Positions 1-8,388 are shown, counted from the stretch's first letter. The stretch is DNA of 64,000 nt from Pseudanabaena sp. (GCA_003249015.1 QBLS01000008.1:1-64000); one strand, 5' to 3'. Numbers and translations are program-made. The notes: generated from the letters alone by a model not told the origin.

Positions 1-1042
1 TAATCGGTCTATTTATCAATCGGTATGAGTTTCCTATTCTTCTCTGATTTAATCTGTTCAACAACTTTGTAACGTGACCACCAGTATAAGCAAATTTAAG
101 CTTAACTAGCTTTTCTAGAGTTTCTGGTTTAATTACGTTCATTTTACTATTTATTGCAATTGGCTTAGAATGACGATTTAAAGAACCTGCGGCAATTATA
201 ATTTTGACCGCTTTTTCGTAGTGATCTGGAAAGTGAGCTTGTCCAAGATTTGTTAATTGACCACAGACTTTTGTAAGTACTGCCTTATTAGCGCTTGCCT
301 TACATTCTCCTACTAATGGATATGGTAATTCACAACATAGATCAATACCTCCTGCACCACCTGTTGCATCTGGATCGAGACTAGCTTTAGGATTGGTATT
401 GGAATTACTAAAACCTAGAAATATAAAGCTTTTTCTAACCAATTTCTCAAACTCATGACCACCACTTGAATTTCCAACCCTTGCAATTTTTTGAATCCAA
501 TCAAGATTTTTAGAAGTTTCTATTTTTTGCTGAAATTCTGCTTCTTCCAGCATTTTCTGGATTTGGACATCTAGCGGCTCAGGCGGTTCTAACTTTTCAA
601 CTTCTCTTTTTCGCTTTGCATAGGTAATATCATCTAAAACTGGTTGCAGTTCATTAATATAAACTCTATCTTCTAGGGCTAAAAATATTCCTTTTGTATT
701 GTTTTTAATAACAATGGGGGATGGCAAATAATAAACTCGCAGATAGCTAAGCCAGATAAATCCATTTTGCTCTATGGTAGTTTGCAAACTTTCTATAGGT
801 ACTTGTAAACGTGCTGCAAGAATGTCACATTTATCTTTTTCAGAAAACTGTTGACTTCCATCACAACGCGCCCATGTAGAAATCTTGACTTCACTGACTA
901 ATGAATCATCACTACATAAAGCAAAATTTTGTTTTGGTCTATTGAAAGCTTGAGAGTGAATAGCTGTGATACTTCCCGATTCAAGGGAAGACAGAACGCC
1001 TGACGGCAGGCGTAATGCAGCAAAAATTGTTGCTTCTGTCAT
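1..1042 (-). CDS. PD-(D/E)XK nuclease-like protein, C-terminus beyond window
   Basis: The frame is open from an ATG at 1042 to the window edge, giving at least 347 residues without a stop. Residues 1-150 (beginning MTEATIFAALRLPSG) resemble the start of cyanobacterial DUF1802-type proteins; I offer that name from memory only. Residues 190-270 carry a restriction-endonuclease-like core: E197, then D234 in GGIDL, then E246-x-K248 in GECKAS, then Q262. That spacing is typical of PD-(D/E)XK nucleases, so DNA cleavage is a reasonable inference, but no substrate can be named. It lies 20 bp downstream of another minus-strand frame (1063-1878) and next to TA modules, which suggests an accessory or defence setting. 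Confidence 0.6.
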   Translation of the reverse strand, partial: MTEATIFAALRLPSGVLSSLESGSITAIHSQAFNRPKQNFALCSDDSLVSEVKISTWARCDGSQQFSEKDKCDILAARLQVPIESLQTTIEQNGFIWLSYLRVYYLPSPIVIKNNTKGIFLALEDRVYINELQPVLDDITYAKRKREVEKLEPPEPLDVQIQKMLEEAEFQQKIETSKNLDWIQKIARVGNSSGGHEFEKLVRKSFIFLGFSNSNTNPKASLDPDATGGAGGIDLCCELPYPLVGECKASANKAVLTKVCGQLTNLGQAHFPDHYEKAVKIIIAAGSLNRHSKPIAINSKMNVIKPETLEKLVKLKFAYTGGHVTKLLNRLNQRRIGNSYRLINRPI

Positions 1043-1062
1043 GTTTTGTTAGCTTAAGTAGA

Positions 1063-1878
1063 TTAAATTACATCATCTTTTAAATCGGTTACAACACTGC
1101 TTGTATTTACATCTATTGTTGTAAATGTAGGTTTAGGAATACGCTCAAGTTTACTGGCGAGATTGGCTAGGTCTGACAACTTAAAATCTTTAGAGACTTT
1201 AGTTTCTGGCTTACTTAATATCTCTTGAATCAAAGGGTTATCGATCAAAATTCGCTCTTGATTGACATATTCCCAAATTTGCGGCTCATTTAATGTTTCT
1301 TGATCATCTTGACCAAGCTTATCAACGAAAGACTGTAATGCTAATACAGGAACAATATGATCTGTATGGAATTGAACCCATTCACCGCCTTTCTGTATTA
1401 TTTCTAGGGCATACCCTCTAGCCTTATGACCACTGATGTCTTCAGAGCGAATCAAACAAACTCTTGTTTGGTTAAGTTCGTTGAATTTAACCAGTTTCTC
1501 TAAAGCACTAGTCAGAGCATTAAGTTTTTTCTGGACTACTGCAATTCCAATAAAGGCATAGTGACCTTTCTGACTATCTGATTTACGAACTTTGACCTTA
1601 AAAGGAACAATGTCTTTGTAAGCTTTATCTTGTTCATCAATGACAGCAAAAATCTTCATTTCGTCAACAACTTGATCGATCAGATGATCGAAAGCAAATC
1701 TCAAAGCCTTTGAGATTTTTTCAGGCTTTTCAAAAAGATCTGCTTCTAGTTTGTCAATACCGCTATAAATATCTTGTAGATGCTGCTGATAGCGGTCTTT
1801 AATATGTCTAGATGCGAAGATGGTTTTCTGTTCTACAGTGGTTGTCTGAGGAGGTGTCTCAACAATTCCAATTGGTGG
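1063..1878 (-). pseudogene. Gene fragment lacking a normal start codon, function unknown
   Basis: The frame is open from just after the TAG of the preceding gene (1879-1881) to a stop at 1063. It has no ATG or GTG before codon 50; the first plausible starts are TTG at 1704 (213 aa) and an ATG further in. The upstream part translates as protein-like sequence (for example FASRHIKDRYQQHLQDIY), so coding potential clearly begins before any usable start. The product is soluble, charged and rich in helix, and I do not recognise it. The simplest reading is the 3' remnant of a larger gene left by a deletion that also removed the end of the DUF5615 gene. It is followed 20 bp later by the nuclease-like gene, so the two may once have formed one operon. 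Confidence 0.5.
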
Positions 1879-2073
1879 CTACTGAGGAAGATTTTGCTGA
1901 AAAGATAGATTACGATCAACCGTCACAAACACATCAAACTCCTCTACAGCAAGGGCTAAAAGCTTACCATTTTTGACACCTGCCCATCCCATCTGATGAA
2001 CCGTTTTTACTTCATAGCCAATAATCTCTCTAGCAAATCGGCGATCAATACATTCATCTAAAAGAATCCTCAT
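1879..2073 (-). pseudogene. Truncated DUF5615 toxin
   Basis: From the ATG at 2073 this encodes 64 residues starting MRILLDECIDRRFAREI and ending NLSFQQNLPQ. The family is PIN-like and normally about 110 residues: the N-terminal LLDEC and the FVTVDRNLSF motif are present, but everything after NLPQ is missing. After the stop the frame continues into unrelated sequence (1063-1878), so the C-terminal half was probably lost by deletion. It follows the DUF433 gene with a 1-nt gap, the usual arrangement of this TA pair. A toxin cut at this point is probably inactive, though a short product could still be made. Confidence 0.6.
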
Positions 2074-2074
2074 A

Positions 2075-2293
2075 TTACGCCGCCACACTCACCAAGCTTC
2101 TTCCCAACTCTTCTAAAAAATAAATAACCTGTTCTCTCTTTACAGTTGGAAAACCATCCAAAAAATCATCAATGGATTCACCATCTTTGAGATAATCTAA
2201 AAGCGTCTGTACAGGAACTCTTGTATTTGTAAATACAGTTGTACCGCCCATAACATCGGCAGATCTACTGATAAACTTTGAGTCGCTAAACAT
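2075..2293 (-). CDS. DUF433 antitoxin-like protein
   Basis: 72 residues from ATG 2293. The sequence (GGTTVFTNTRVPVQTLLDYL, then a short segment ending in REQVIYFLEEL) is a clear DUF433 helix-turn-helix domain, the usual partner of DUF5615 proteins. It would bind DNA as an autorepressor and neutralise the toxin by direct contact. Length is normal for the family. Its toxin gene immediately downstream is truncated, so this antitoxin may now be an orphan. Confidence 0.75.
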   Translation of the reverse strand: MFSDSKFISRSADVMGGTTVFTNTRVPVQTLLDYLKDGESIDDFLDGFPTVKREQVIYFLEELGRSLVSVAA

Positions 2294-2341
2294 AAGTTTG
2301 TGATATTTAGATATATTTAATATTTTAGCAACTATTGATCG

Positions 2342-2387
2342 GCGATCGCCATGCTTACAAATCTATCATCAAGCAAACGGCGATCGC
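2342..2387. repeat. 46-bp HIP1-bounded repeat, copy 1
   Basis: Starts and ends with GCGATCGC. It matches the copy at 3305-3350 at 43 of 46 positions, in the same orientation. A degenerate third copy is at 4305-4350. The three copies separate the TA modules of this block. Confidence 0.85.
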
Positions 2388-2460
2388 CCATGCCCATAAT
2401 CATTTAGCAATGTCATAATATAAAGCATCGTAACCAATGCGATTGTCAAAGGTAAATTTT

Positions 2461-2811
2461 ATGAACGCTAAACTGATTAATGGGCAAACTAAGCTATCTA
2501 TTAATGTCTTAGTCAAAAATGAAGAAGATGGCAGAGTCAGCGCTAGAGTCTTAGGATTACCTGAATATAGCGTTACTAGCAGCGATCGTCAGTCAGCTAT
2601 TTCTGAATTAGACCGATTAATTACCACAAATTTATCAGAGAATGAAGTTATATCTCTAGAACTAGAAATTCCCAAGCGAGAACATCCTTGGCGAAAGTTT
2701 GCAGGAATTTATAAAAATAGTCAGCTATTTGACTCCGTATTAACCAACATTGAATCTCAACGCCGTGATCTAGATTCACAGACCACAATTCAAGAGGAAA
2801 AAATTGCTTGA
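2461..2811 (+). CDS. VapB-type antitoxin
   Basis: 116 residues from ATG 2461, which has AAGG about 8 nt upstream; a TTG further upstream (2437) is less likely. The N-terminal half (VLVKNEEDGRVSARVLGLP) has a HicB-like look, and the C-terminal half has the HPWRKFAGIYKN...FDSVL...RRDLD pattern seen in cyanobacterial antitoxins paired with PIN toxins. Its stop overlaps the TTG start of the PIN gene (TTGA), so the two are translationally coupled. Role: neutralise the RNase and probably repress the operon. Confidence 0.75.
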   Translation: MNAKLINGQTKLSINVLVKNEEDGRVSARVLGLPEYSVTSSDRQSAISELDRLITTNLSENEVISLELEIPKREHPWRKFAGIYKNSQLFDSVLTNIESQRRDLDSQTTIQEEKIA

Positions 2812-3257
2812 GTCTATTAATACTCGATACCGACCATGCTTCCTTATTTCTCAAAGGAAACACTCTAGTTTGCGATCGCGTATTTCACACCGAACCAGAG
2901 AGTCTTGCCATTTCAATCATAACGGCAGAAGAGATCTGTCAAGGATGGCTTAGTGAAATCAATAAATATAGCCAAGCCTCACAGTCATCAAGACTACTTT
3001 TAGCCTATGCAGAATTTGAGAAATCTTTGGACTTCTTCCAAACTATACAGAGAGTTAGTTTCGACATTAACGCTTATCATCAGTTTGAGATTTTACGCCA
3101 CCAATTTAGGCGTCTGGGTACGAGAGATTTGAGGATTGCAGCGATCGCTTTGTCTATCAATGCCACTGTAGTTACACGCAATGCAAAAGATTTTAGACAA
3201 GTTCCAAACTTATCAATTGAAGACTGGACTACTGAAATTAGAATAAACAACGATTAA
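2808..3257 (+). CDS. vapC: PIN-domain RNase toxin (VapC family)
   Basis: 149 residues from TTG 2808, overlapping the antitoxin stop by 3 nt. The PIN acidic residues are visible: Asp in LLILDTDH at the N-terminus, Glu in ITAEEICQGW, Asp in LGTRDLRIAAIAL, and the C-terminal TRNAKDF. Full length for VapC. VapC proteins are Mg-dependent RNases that block translation when free of antitoxin. The gene is intact. The 46-bp repeat copy 2 begins 48 bp after it. Confidence 0.85.
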   Translation: MSLLILDTDHASLFLKGNTLVCDRVFHTEPESLAISIITAEEICQGWLSEINKYSQASQSSRLLLAYAEFEKSLDFFQTIQRVSFDINAYHQFEILRHQFRRLGTRDLRIAAIALSINATVVTRNAKDFRQVPNLSIEDWTTEIRINND

Positions 3258-3304
3258 GCGGCTTTATCTAAATCCCTTGTAAGGATCTAGAGAATTAGGT
3301 TTAA

Positions 3305-3350
3305 GCGATCGCCATACTCACAAATCTATCAACAAGCAAACGGCGATCGC
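3305..3350. repeat. 46-bp HIP1-bounded repeat, copy 2
   Basis: Bounded by GCGATCGC at both ends. The last C is also the first base of the stop codon (complement of CTA, 3350-3352) of the minus-strand PIN gene, so the repeat abuts that gene exactly. Three mismatches to copy 1. Confidence 0.85.
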
Positions 3351-3799
3351 TATATACTCTGCCATTCCCTAGCATCCGCAAACAATGACAAATGCTTAGC
3401 ATTACTCGTAGCAATAATTACCTCATGCCCATAACCAGCAACCAAAACCACTTGAGCCGCCAAAATCACATCACCATCCAAAGACTTATTATCGGCTGTC
3501 GGCTTACCAGCGTTTCTTGCCCTAGCCCATAACTCGGCAGCCTTTAACATTACCTCTGTCGTAATTGGCAAATATGTAAGCTCAGACTTTAAAAGATCTA
3601 GTTTCCTAATGCTCGATAACTTATTTGCCCGCAGAAGTTCCCGTCTAACTTCATAGTCAATGATTTTCGATAGAACTACACTCATATTTCTAGCTAAGAG
3701 ACTATCCAACCATTGCTGACATCGCAATGCCAAAGGAGTCGCTTTAGGGTTCATAATCAATCCAACAGGCGTAGAGTCCAAAAAGATAATCTGACTCAT
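3350..3799 (-). CDS. PIN-domain RNase toxin (VapC-like), second module
   Basis: 149 residues from ATG 3799. PIN-type acidic positions: Asp in IIFLDSTP, Glu in DYEVRREL, Asp in SLDGDVILAAQ, and the late TSNAKHL segment. This subfamily differs clearly from the 2808-3257 toxin and is common in cyanobacteria. The start directly follows the stop of the antitoxin-like gene upstream (3800), so the two form one operon. Predicted activity is RNA cleavage. Confidence 0.8.
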   Translation of the reverse strand: MSQIIFLDSTPVGLIMNPKATPLALRCQQWLDSLLARNMSVVLSKIIDYEVRRELLRANKLSSIRKLDLLKSELTYLPITTEVMLKAAELWARARNAGKPTADNKSLDGDVILAAQVVLVAGYGHEVIIATSNAKHLSLFADAREWQSI

Positions 3800-4240
3800 T
3801 TAGATCGAAACACCTGCAACAGATTCAATAACTTTCAAAGCTTCTTTCTGATCATCTTCACTATCCAACCCAGCCAATGTTGTAAAGAGTTGACTGATTC
3901 TTTGTCGTCTGAGGCTTTGCTTATCTGAATTGTTACTATTAATCTCCCCTAGTGCCTCATCCCAAGCACTTTTTGATGAAGACATTGACAGATATTTCTG
4001 ATTCCATTTCTCAGCCAAGAGCGTTACTAATCCTTTACCCTCTTCTACATTGGCGATCGCCTCTAATAATCTTTTGGCATTAGCAGCATTAGAGAGCAAA
4101 TACTCCGTTTCATCTTGAGGCTCAACTAATAAAATCACCTCAACTTTTGTACCTTCCATTAACTCTGGGATGTAAAGTTCAATTTTGCCATCTTTGCCCA
4201 CAGTTCCCGTTTGCTTAATTGCTGTTACCACTGGCTGCAC
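3800..4240 (-). CDS. Antitoxin, apparently two modules fused
   Basis: 146 residues from GTG 4240. Residues 1-85 look like an AbrB/Phd-type antitoxin: an N-terminal strand region (GKDGKIELYIPELMEGTKVE) followed by a segment typical of Phd/YefM proteins (ETEYLLSNAANAKRLLEAI). Residues 86-146 (MSSSKSAWDEALGEINSNN...QKEALKVIESVAGVSI) look like a separate short antitoxin that normally sits alone upstream of this PIN subfamily. A Met at the junction could act as an internal start giving the short form by itself. It directly precedes the toxin gene. Family names are from memory and moderately certain. Confidence 0.6.
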   Translation of the reverse strand: MQPVVTAIKQTGTVGKDGKIELYIPELMEGTKVEVILLVEPQDETEYLLSNAANAKRLLEAIANVEEGKGLVTLLAEKWNQKYLSMSSSKSAWDEALGEINSNNSDKQSLRRQRISQLFTTLAGLDSEDDQKEALKVIESVAGVSI

Positions 4241-4553
4241 CTATCCATAGTATTTGCATTGTAACGGAAAATGCTTAGATTTATATAAAATTTTAGTGTT
4301 TGTTGCGATCGCCCTAACCATAAACCTGTCAATAAGCATTAGGAGATCTCATCTTGCCACAATCGTAACTTGACCTTTATTTGCTGAATCTAGAATAGCA
4401 AAAAGTCATTACGCATCCTCAACTTCTACAATTGCAAACGCAAATTTCTAATTGGTACGGAAACACGCACTCCTTAGCCATGTAGAACCGATCCCGTTTA
4501 TCAGTGAGACGCTCTAAGATATTCACAGATACATAAGACCACAGGAGGCGGCG
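4241..4553. other. Intergenic region between TA block and clpB, with degenerate third repeat
   Basis: Divergent spacer between the antitoxin (minus) and clpB (plus). It contains the third, degenerate copy of the 46-bp repeat at 4305-4350: the left HIP1 is intact, the right end is mutated, and similarity to copy 2 is about 70%. A strong Shine-Dalgarno (AGGAGG) lies 7 nt before the clpB ATG. I saw no CIRCE element. Confidence 0.55.
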
Positions 4554-7172
4554 ATGCAACCAACAAACCCCAATCAATTTACCGAAAAAGCATGGGCGGC
4601 GATCGCCAAGACCCCCGATGTGGTCAAAGCGGCTCAGCAACAACAAATCGAGCCAGAGCATTTACTCAAGGCATTGCTAGAGGAAGAGGGCTTAGCTAGT
4701 AGCATTTTTAGCAAGGCGGGGATTAATATTCAAAAATTGCGCGATCGCATTGACGAATTTATTAACCGTCAGCCCAAAGTTTCTAGCTCAAATACATCGG
4801 TTTATCTGGGGCGCAACCTAGAAGTGCTATTTGATCGCGCCGAAAAGGAAAAGAAAAATTTTGGCGACGAATTTATTTCCATTGAGCATATGCTGCTGCC
4901 CTATTGCAAAGACGATCGCTTTGGCAAGCCGCTCTATCAAGAAATGGGACTCGATGAAGGCAAACTGCGTAATATTATTCAACAAGTGCGAGGCAATCAA
5001 AAAGTGACCGATCAAAACCCTGAAAATAAATATGAAGCTCTCACCAAATATGGTCGTGATCTTACCGAACTTGCACGTTTAGGAAAGCTTGACCCTGTAA
5101 TCGGACGCGATGACGAGATTCGCCGCACGATCCAGATTTTATCTCGCCGTACTAAAAATAATCCCGTGCTCATTGGTGAACCAGGGGTGGGTAAAACGGC
5201 GATCGCCGAAGGATTGGCGCAACGCATCATTAGCGGTGATGTGCCTGAATCGTTGAAGGATCGTAAGTTAATTGCTCTTGATATGGGCGGCTTGATCGCA
5301 GGCGCAAAATATCGCGGTGAATTTGAAGAGCGTTTAAAGGCAGTTCTCAAGGAAGTAACGGAATCTAACGGTAACATCATTCTCTTTATTGATGAAATTC
5401 ATACGGTCGTTGGTGCGGGGGCAACCCAAGGGGCAATGGATGCAGGTAACTTGCTGAAGCCCATGCTGGCGCGGGGTGAACTGCGCTGTATCGGTGCGAC
5501 CACTTTGGATGAATACCGCAAATATATCGAAAAGGATGCCGCCCTAGAACGTCGCTTCCAACAGGTTTACATCGATCAGCCTAATGTGGAAGATACGATT
5601 TCCATTCTTAGAGGTTTACGCGATCGCTACGAATCGCACCACAATGTCACTATTTCTGATACCGCATTAGTGGCAGCAGCAACCCTCTCCAATCGCTATA
5701 TCAGCGATCGCTTTTTACCCGATAAGGCGATCGACTTAGTTGACGAGGCTGCAGCTAAGTTGAAAATGGAAATCACTTCCCAACCTGAAGAACTTGATGA
5801 AATTAATCGCAAGATCATTCAGATGGAAATGGAATGTCTATCTTTGAAGAAGGAAAACGATCGCGAATCGATTGAGCGTCTAGATAAGTTGAATAAGGAA
5901 CTGGGCGATCTGAAGGAAGAACAAACTGCCCTTAAAGCCAGATGGGAAGCCGAAAAGCAAGTAATCGATAACCTTGGCAAAATCAAAGATGATATCGCCC
6001 ATGTGAATGTGGAAATTCAACAGGCAGAACGGGATTATGATCTGAGCAAGGCGGCGGAATTGAAATATGGCAAGCTCACCGATTTACAGCGCCAATTGGA
6101 AATTGCCGAAGTAAATCTGGAAGAGGCGAAAACCTCAGGGCGATCGCTGCTGCGTCAAGAAGTTACCGAGGAGGACATTGCCGAAATTATTTCTAAATGG
6201 TCAGGCATTCCTGTCAGCAAACTGGTGGAATCGGAAAAAGAGAAACTGCTGCAACTCGAAGATGTGCTGCACGATCGCGTCGTTGGTCAAGAGGAAGCGG
6301 TCACCGCGATCGCCGATGCTATCCAAAGATCCCGCGCAGGACTCGCTGACCCCAACCGTCCGATCGCCAGTTTTATTTTCCTAGGGCCCACGGGCGTTGG
6401 TAAAACCGAACTCGCCAAGGCACTCGCTGCCTATCTCTTTGATACCGAGGAGTCAATGGTGCGGATCGATATGTCGGAATACATGGAAAAGCATAGCGTC
6501 TCGCGCCTTGTCGGTGCGCCCCCAGGGTATGTCGGTTATGAGGAAGGTGGACAACTCACCGAAGCAGTACGCCGCCGTCCCTATGCCGTGATTCTCTTTG
6601 ATGAAATCGAGAAAGCCCACCCCGATGTCTTTAACATCATGCTGCAAATCCTTGATGATGGGCGCGTGACCGACTCCCAAGGTCGCACCGTTGACTTTAA
6701 GAACTCGATCATTATTATGACCAGTAACGTCGGTTCGCAGTTCATTCTCGATATTGCAGGGGATGATTCTAAATACGAAGAAATGCGCGATCGCGTCATG
6801 GAATCGATGCGCTCTAGCTTCCGTCCCGAATTCCTGAACCGCATCGATGAAATCGTGATCTTCCATGCCCTGCGCCGCGAGCAGTTGCGCCGCATCGTTA
6901 AGCTGCAAGTGCAACGCCTTGAAAAGCGCCTCGCTGAAAGACGGATGTCTCTCAAGCTCGCTGACGCGGCTCTCGACTTCATTGCCGAAGTTGGCTATGA
7001 CCCTGTGTATGGCGCAAGACCCCTAAAGCGGATCATTCAGCGTCAACTAGAAACCCAGATTGCCAAGAGCATTTTGCGCGGTGATTTTGCCGATGGCGAT
7101 ACTATTTTTGTGGATATCGAGAATGAGCGTCTTGCCTTCAAGCGGTTATCACCAGATTTAGTGACAGTCTAG
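4554..7172 (+). CDS. clpB: ATP-dependent disaggregase ClpB (ClpB1-like)
   Basis: 872 residues, the length of cyanobacterial ClpB1. Order of domains: Clp N-domain (1-145); first AAA+ with Walker [14 protein letters not shown] near residue 205 and Walker [10 protein letters not shown]; the long coiled-coil middle domain about 400-525, which separates ClpB from ClpA/C; and second AAA+ with [14 protein letters not shown] near 605 and [13 protein letters not shown]. The protein threads aggregated polypeptides through a hexameric pore and works with DnaK-DnaJ in the cytosol. An N-terminally shortened isoform is known for cyanobacterial ClpB1; I did not confirm an internal start. Monocistronic, ending at a hairpin terminator. 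Confidence 0.97.
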   Translation: MQPTNPNQFTEKAWAAIAKTPDVVKAAQQQQIEPEHLLKALLEEEGLASSIFSKAGINIQKLRDRIDEFINRQPKVSSSNTSVYLGRNLEVLFDRAEKEKKNFGDEFISIEHMLLPYCKDDRFGKPLYQEMGLDEGKLRNIIQQVRGNQKVTDQNPENKYEALTKYGRDLTELARLGKLDPVIGRDDEIRRTIQILSRRTKNNPVLIGEPGVGKTAIAEGLAQRIISGDVPESLKDRKLIALDMGGLIAGAKYRGEFEERLKAVLKEVTESNGNIILFIDEIHTVVGAGATQGAMDAGNLLKPMLARGELRCIGATTLDEYRKYIEKDAALERRFQQVYIDQPNVEDTISILRGLRDRYESHHNVTISDTALVAAATLSNRYISDRFLPDKAIDLVDEAAAKLKMEITSQPEELDEINRKIIQMEMECLSLKKENDRESIERLDKLNKELGDLKEEQTALKARWEAEKQVIDNLGKIKDDIAHVNVEIQQAERDYDLSKAAELKYGKLTDLQRQLEIAEVNLEEAKTSGRSLLRQEVTEEDIAEIISKWSGIPVSKLVESEKEKLLQLEDVLHDRVVGQEEAVTAIADAIQRSRAGLADPNRPIASFIFLGPTGVGKTELAKALAAYLFDTEESMVRIDMSEYMEKHSVSRLVGAPPGYVGYEEGGQLTEAVRRRPYAVILFDEIEKAHPDVFNIMLQILDDGRVTDSQGRTVDFKNSIIIMTSNVGSQFILDIAGDDSKYEEMRDRVMESMRSSFRPEFLNRIDEIVIFHALRREQLRRIVKLQVQRLEKRLAERRMSLKLADAALDFIAEVGYDPVYGARPLKRIIQRQLETQIAKSILRGDFADGDTIFVDIENERLAFKRLSPDLVTV

Positions 7173-7180
7173 AAAAATAG

Positions 7181-7209
7181 CAAATAGCGGCGCTTTGCGC
7201 CGCTATTTG
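7181..7209 (+). terminator. Terminator of clpB
   Basis: Perfect 12-bp stem with a 5-nt loop (caaatagcggcg-ctttg-cgccgctatttg) followed by TTTTAG, 8 nt after the clpB stop. Confidence 0.8.
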
Positions 7210-7217
7210 TTTTAGCT

Positions 7218-7247
7218 TGGCATACATATCTTGTTCTTTGTCAGTGT
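7218..7247. repeat. Duplicated fragment of ferredoxin 3' end (copy 1)
   Basis: 30 bp matching 8082-8111 with one mismatch, same orientation. The second copy is the C-terminal coding sequence of the ferredoxin gene (reverse strand, TDKEQDVYA). This isolated copy lies on the far side of the mazEF pair. Confidence 0.85.
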
Positions 7248-7275
7248 CAAGTGAAGGAAATAGAGCGATCGCTGA

Positions 7276-7379
7276 TAAGTAGCTCACCATAATTAAAACC
7301 TAAAACCAGAAGCTGCCCCGCTCGCTACGCGGGCTGGACAGCTTTCTCGATTTTTAGTTTACTTATGCCTAGTTACTTA
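7276..7379. repeat. Family A palindromic element (MITE-like)
   Basis: About 104 bp. Begins TAAGTAGCTCACCATAATT and ends with a related inverted end (TTTACTTATGCCTAGTTACTTA). The centre is a GC-rich hairpin (gctgccccgctcgc...gcgggctggacagc). Other copies are at 25614-25713, 57450-57554 and 63750-63839. Confidence 0.75.
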
Positions 7380-7387
7380 TTTTGAGG

Positions 7388-7729
7388 TTACGTGGATATC
7401 CAATCAATCAACCTAGTTTTGATGCGTTTCAATCTATCCAGTGAAATATTTCCAAGACGAGCGCTAATAATCGATGATTCAAGGGTTGCTAATCTGCTTA
7501 ATCGAATTACAGATGTAATTTTTAGTCCTGTCACTAGGTAGTCATCATCAGATGTATCTATGATGTCGTCAAAATTGGGAATAGCCTGATGTATACGAGA
7601 TGAAATTAGAGCAAGCAATAAATCTGGGTGGCGACTGGGTGCGATCGCAACAACTAACGCGGGTCGAAGTTTTCCTGCCTTTAGATCAGCTTGAGGAAAC
7701 CGAACTAGAACAATATCTCCCGATTTCAT
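7388..7729 (-). CDS. MazF/PemK-family endoribonuclease toxin
   Basis: 113 residues from ATG 7729. It opens with the family signature GDIVLVRFPQADLKAGKLRPALVV and continues with the SH3-like barrel strands LALISSRI and VIRLSRLATLES. MazF toxins cleave mRNA at short sequences and are held inactive by a small antitoxin. The start overlaps the upstream antitoxin stop by 4 nt (ATGA), so translation is coupled. Normal length and apparently intact. The module lies between clpB and the ferredoxin gene and is flanked by two copies of a ferredoxin 3' fragment. Confidence 0.85.
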   Translation of the reverse strand: MKSGDIVLVRFPQADLKAGKLRPALVVAIAPSRHPDLLLALISSRIHQAIPNFDDIIDTSDDDYLVTGLKITSVIRLSRLATLESSIISARLGNISLDRLKRIKTRLIDWIST

Positions 7730-7956
7730 GATCTATAGACTTCCTTAGCATCTTCTAAGAAATAATCAATTTCGTCATCTTCACTAAAAAATTGAGCAAG
7801 TGCAAACTCCTGCCATTGACCACTTTCCCAATCAATATATTCTGAAATTTCTTGCTTACTCGTTAATATTTGCGTGAATTTAGCGATTTGTTCGATGATG
7901 TGATCTGGCAAACTGTCAATTTGTTGATGGAGTTGTGTACGAGTGTTTACTGACAT
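7726..7956 (-). CDS. Antitoxin partner of the MazF-like toxin
   Basis: 76 residues from ATG 7956. It is acidic, with an N-terminal helix (TQLHQQIDSLPDHIIEQIAKF) and an acidic tail (FSEDDEIDYFLEDAKEVYRS) of the kind that wraps around MazF. I recognise no DNA-binding fold with confidence. Assignment rests mainly on size, charge and the 4-nt overlap with the toxin gene. Confidence 0.7.
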   Translation of the reverse strand: MSVNTRTQLHQQIDSLPDHIIEQIAKFTQILTSKQEISEYIDWESGQWQEFALAQFFSEDDEIDYFLEDAKEVYRS

Positions 7957-8017
7957 AAGAGAATTACCTCATCGATTTTCGAGAACAAGCAAAACAAAAT
8001 ATTGCCAATTGGTTTAC

Positions 8018-8050
8018 CAAAACAAGAGGGCGCACTGCGTCCTCTTGTTT
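8018..8050 (-). terminator. Terminator of the ferredoxin gene
   Basis: Stem aaaacaagagg-...-cctcttgtttt just after the ferredoxin stop, with a T-run when read on the minus strand. It would separate ferredoxin from the mazEF transcript. Confidence 0.65.
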
Positions 8051-8058
8051 TAAAAATT

Positions 8059-8388
8059 TCAGGAGCTAGATCCAAAGCGAATGGCATACACATCTTGTTC
8101 TTTGTCAGTGTAAATTTCCACATCTGACTTGGGATAAGAAACACATAAAAGAATGTAGCCCTTCGCATCTAGCTCCTCGCCCATGCCGCCGATTCCCATA
8201 CCTTGGCTCTGATCGACTTGTCCTTTTACAATTTGCGCCGCACAGGTCGTACATACACCCGCATAGCATGAACAGGGCAAATCTAGTCCCTGCGCGATCG
8301 CAGCGTCAAGGATTGGCTGATCTTCAGGCACAGCTACAGTAAAAGTCTGTCCTTGATGATGTAAGGTCGCAGTAAAGGTCTGAGTCAT
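8059..8388 (-). CDS. Plant-type [2Fe-2S] ferredoxin
   Basis: 109 residues from ATG 8388. The cluster ligands are C41-x4-C46-x2-C49 and C82, the plant-type [2Fe-2S] pattern; C39 is an additional cysteine. It differs from the main photosynthetic PetF in its loop GMGIGGMGEELD and its tail DKEQDVYAIRFG, so it is probably one of the minor ferredoxins. It would carry electrons in the cytosol between photosystem I or NADPH-linked enzymes and an unknown partner. Divergent from nusB (66 bp spacer). Its last codons are duplicated at 7218-7247. Confidence 0.9.
   Translation of the reverse strand: MTQTFTATLHHQGQTFTVAVPEDQPILDAAIAQGLDLPCSCYAGVCTTCAAQIVKGQVDQSQGMGIGGMGEELDAKGYILLCVSYPKSDVEIYTDKEQDVYAIRFGSSS
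8082..8111. repeat. Ferredoxin 3' end duplicated at 7218 (copy 2, within gene)
   Basis: Parent copy of the 30-bp direct repeat, coding for TDKEQDVYA on the minus strand. Distance between the copies is 864 bp, and the mazEF pair lies between them. Confidence 0.85.

Noticed and set aside
4419-4661. Minus-strand ORF of 80 codons across the clpB start
   Set aside because: Translation looks random and overlaps the clpB Shine-Dalgarno and N-terminal codons.
5012-5380. Minus-strand ORF of 122 codons inside clpB
   Set aside because: Lies wholly within the first AAA+ domain coding sequence; composition mirrors the sense gene and it has no recognisable domain.
7218-8111. Insertion sequence around mazEF
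   Set aside because: No transposase and no terminal inverted repeats at the 30-bp direct copies; only the duplication itself is supported.
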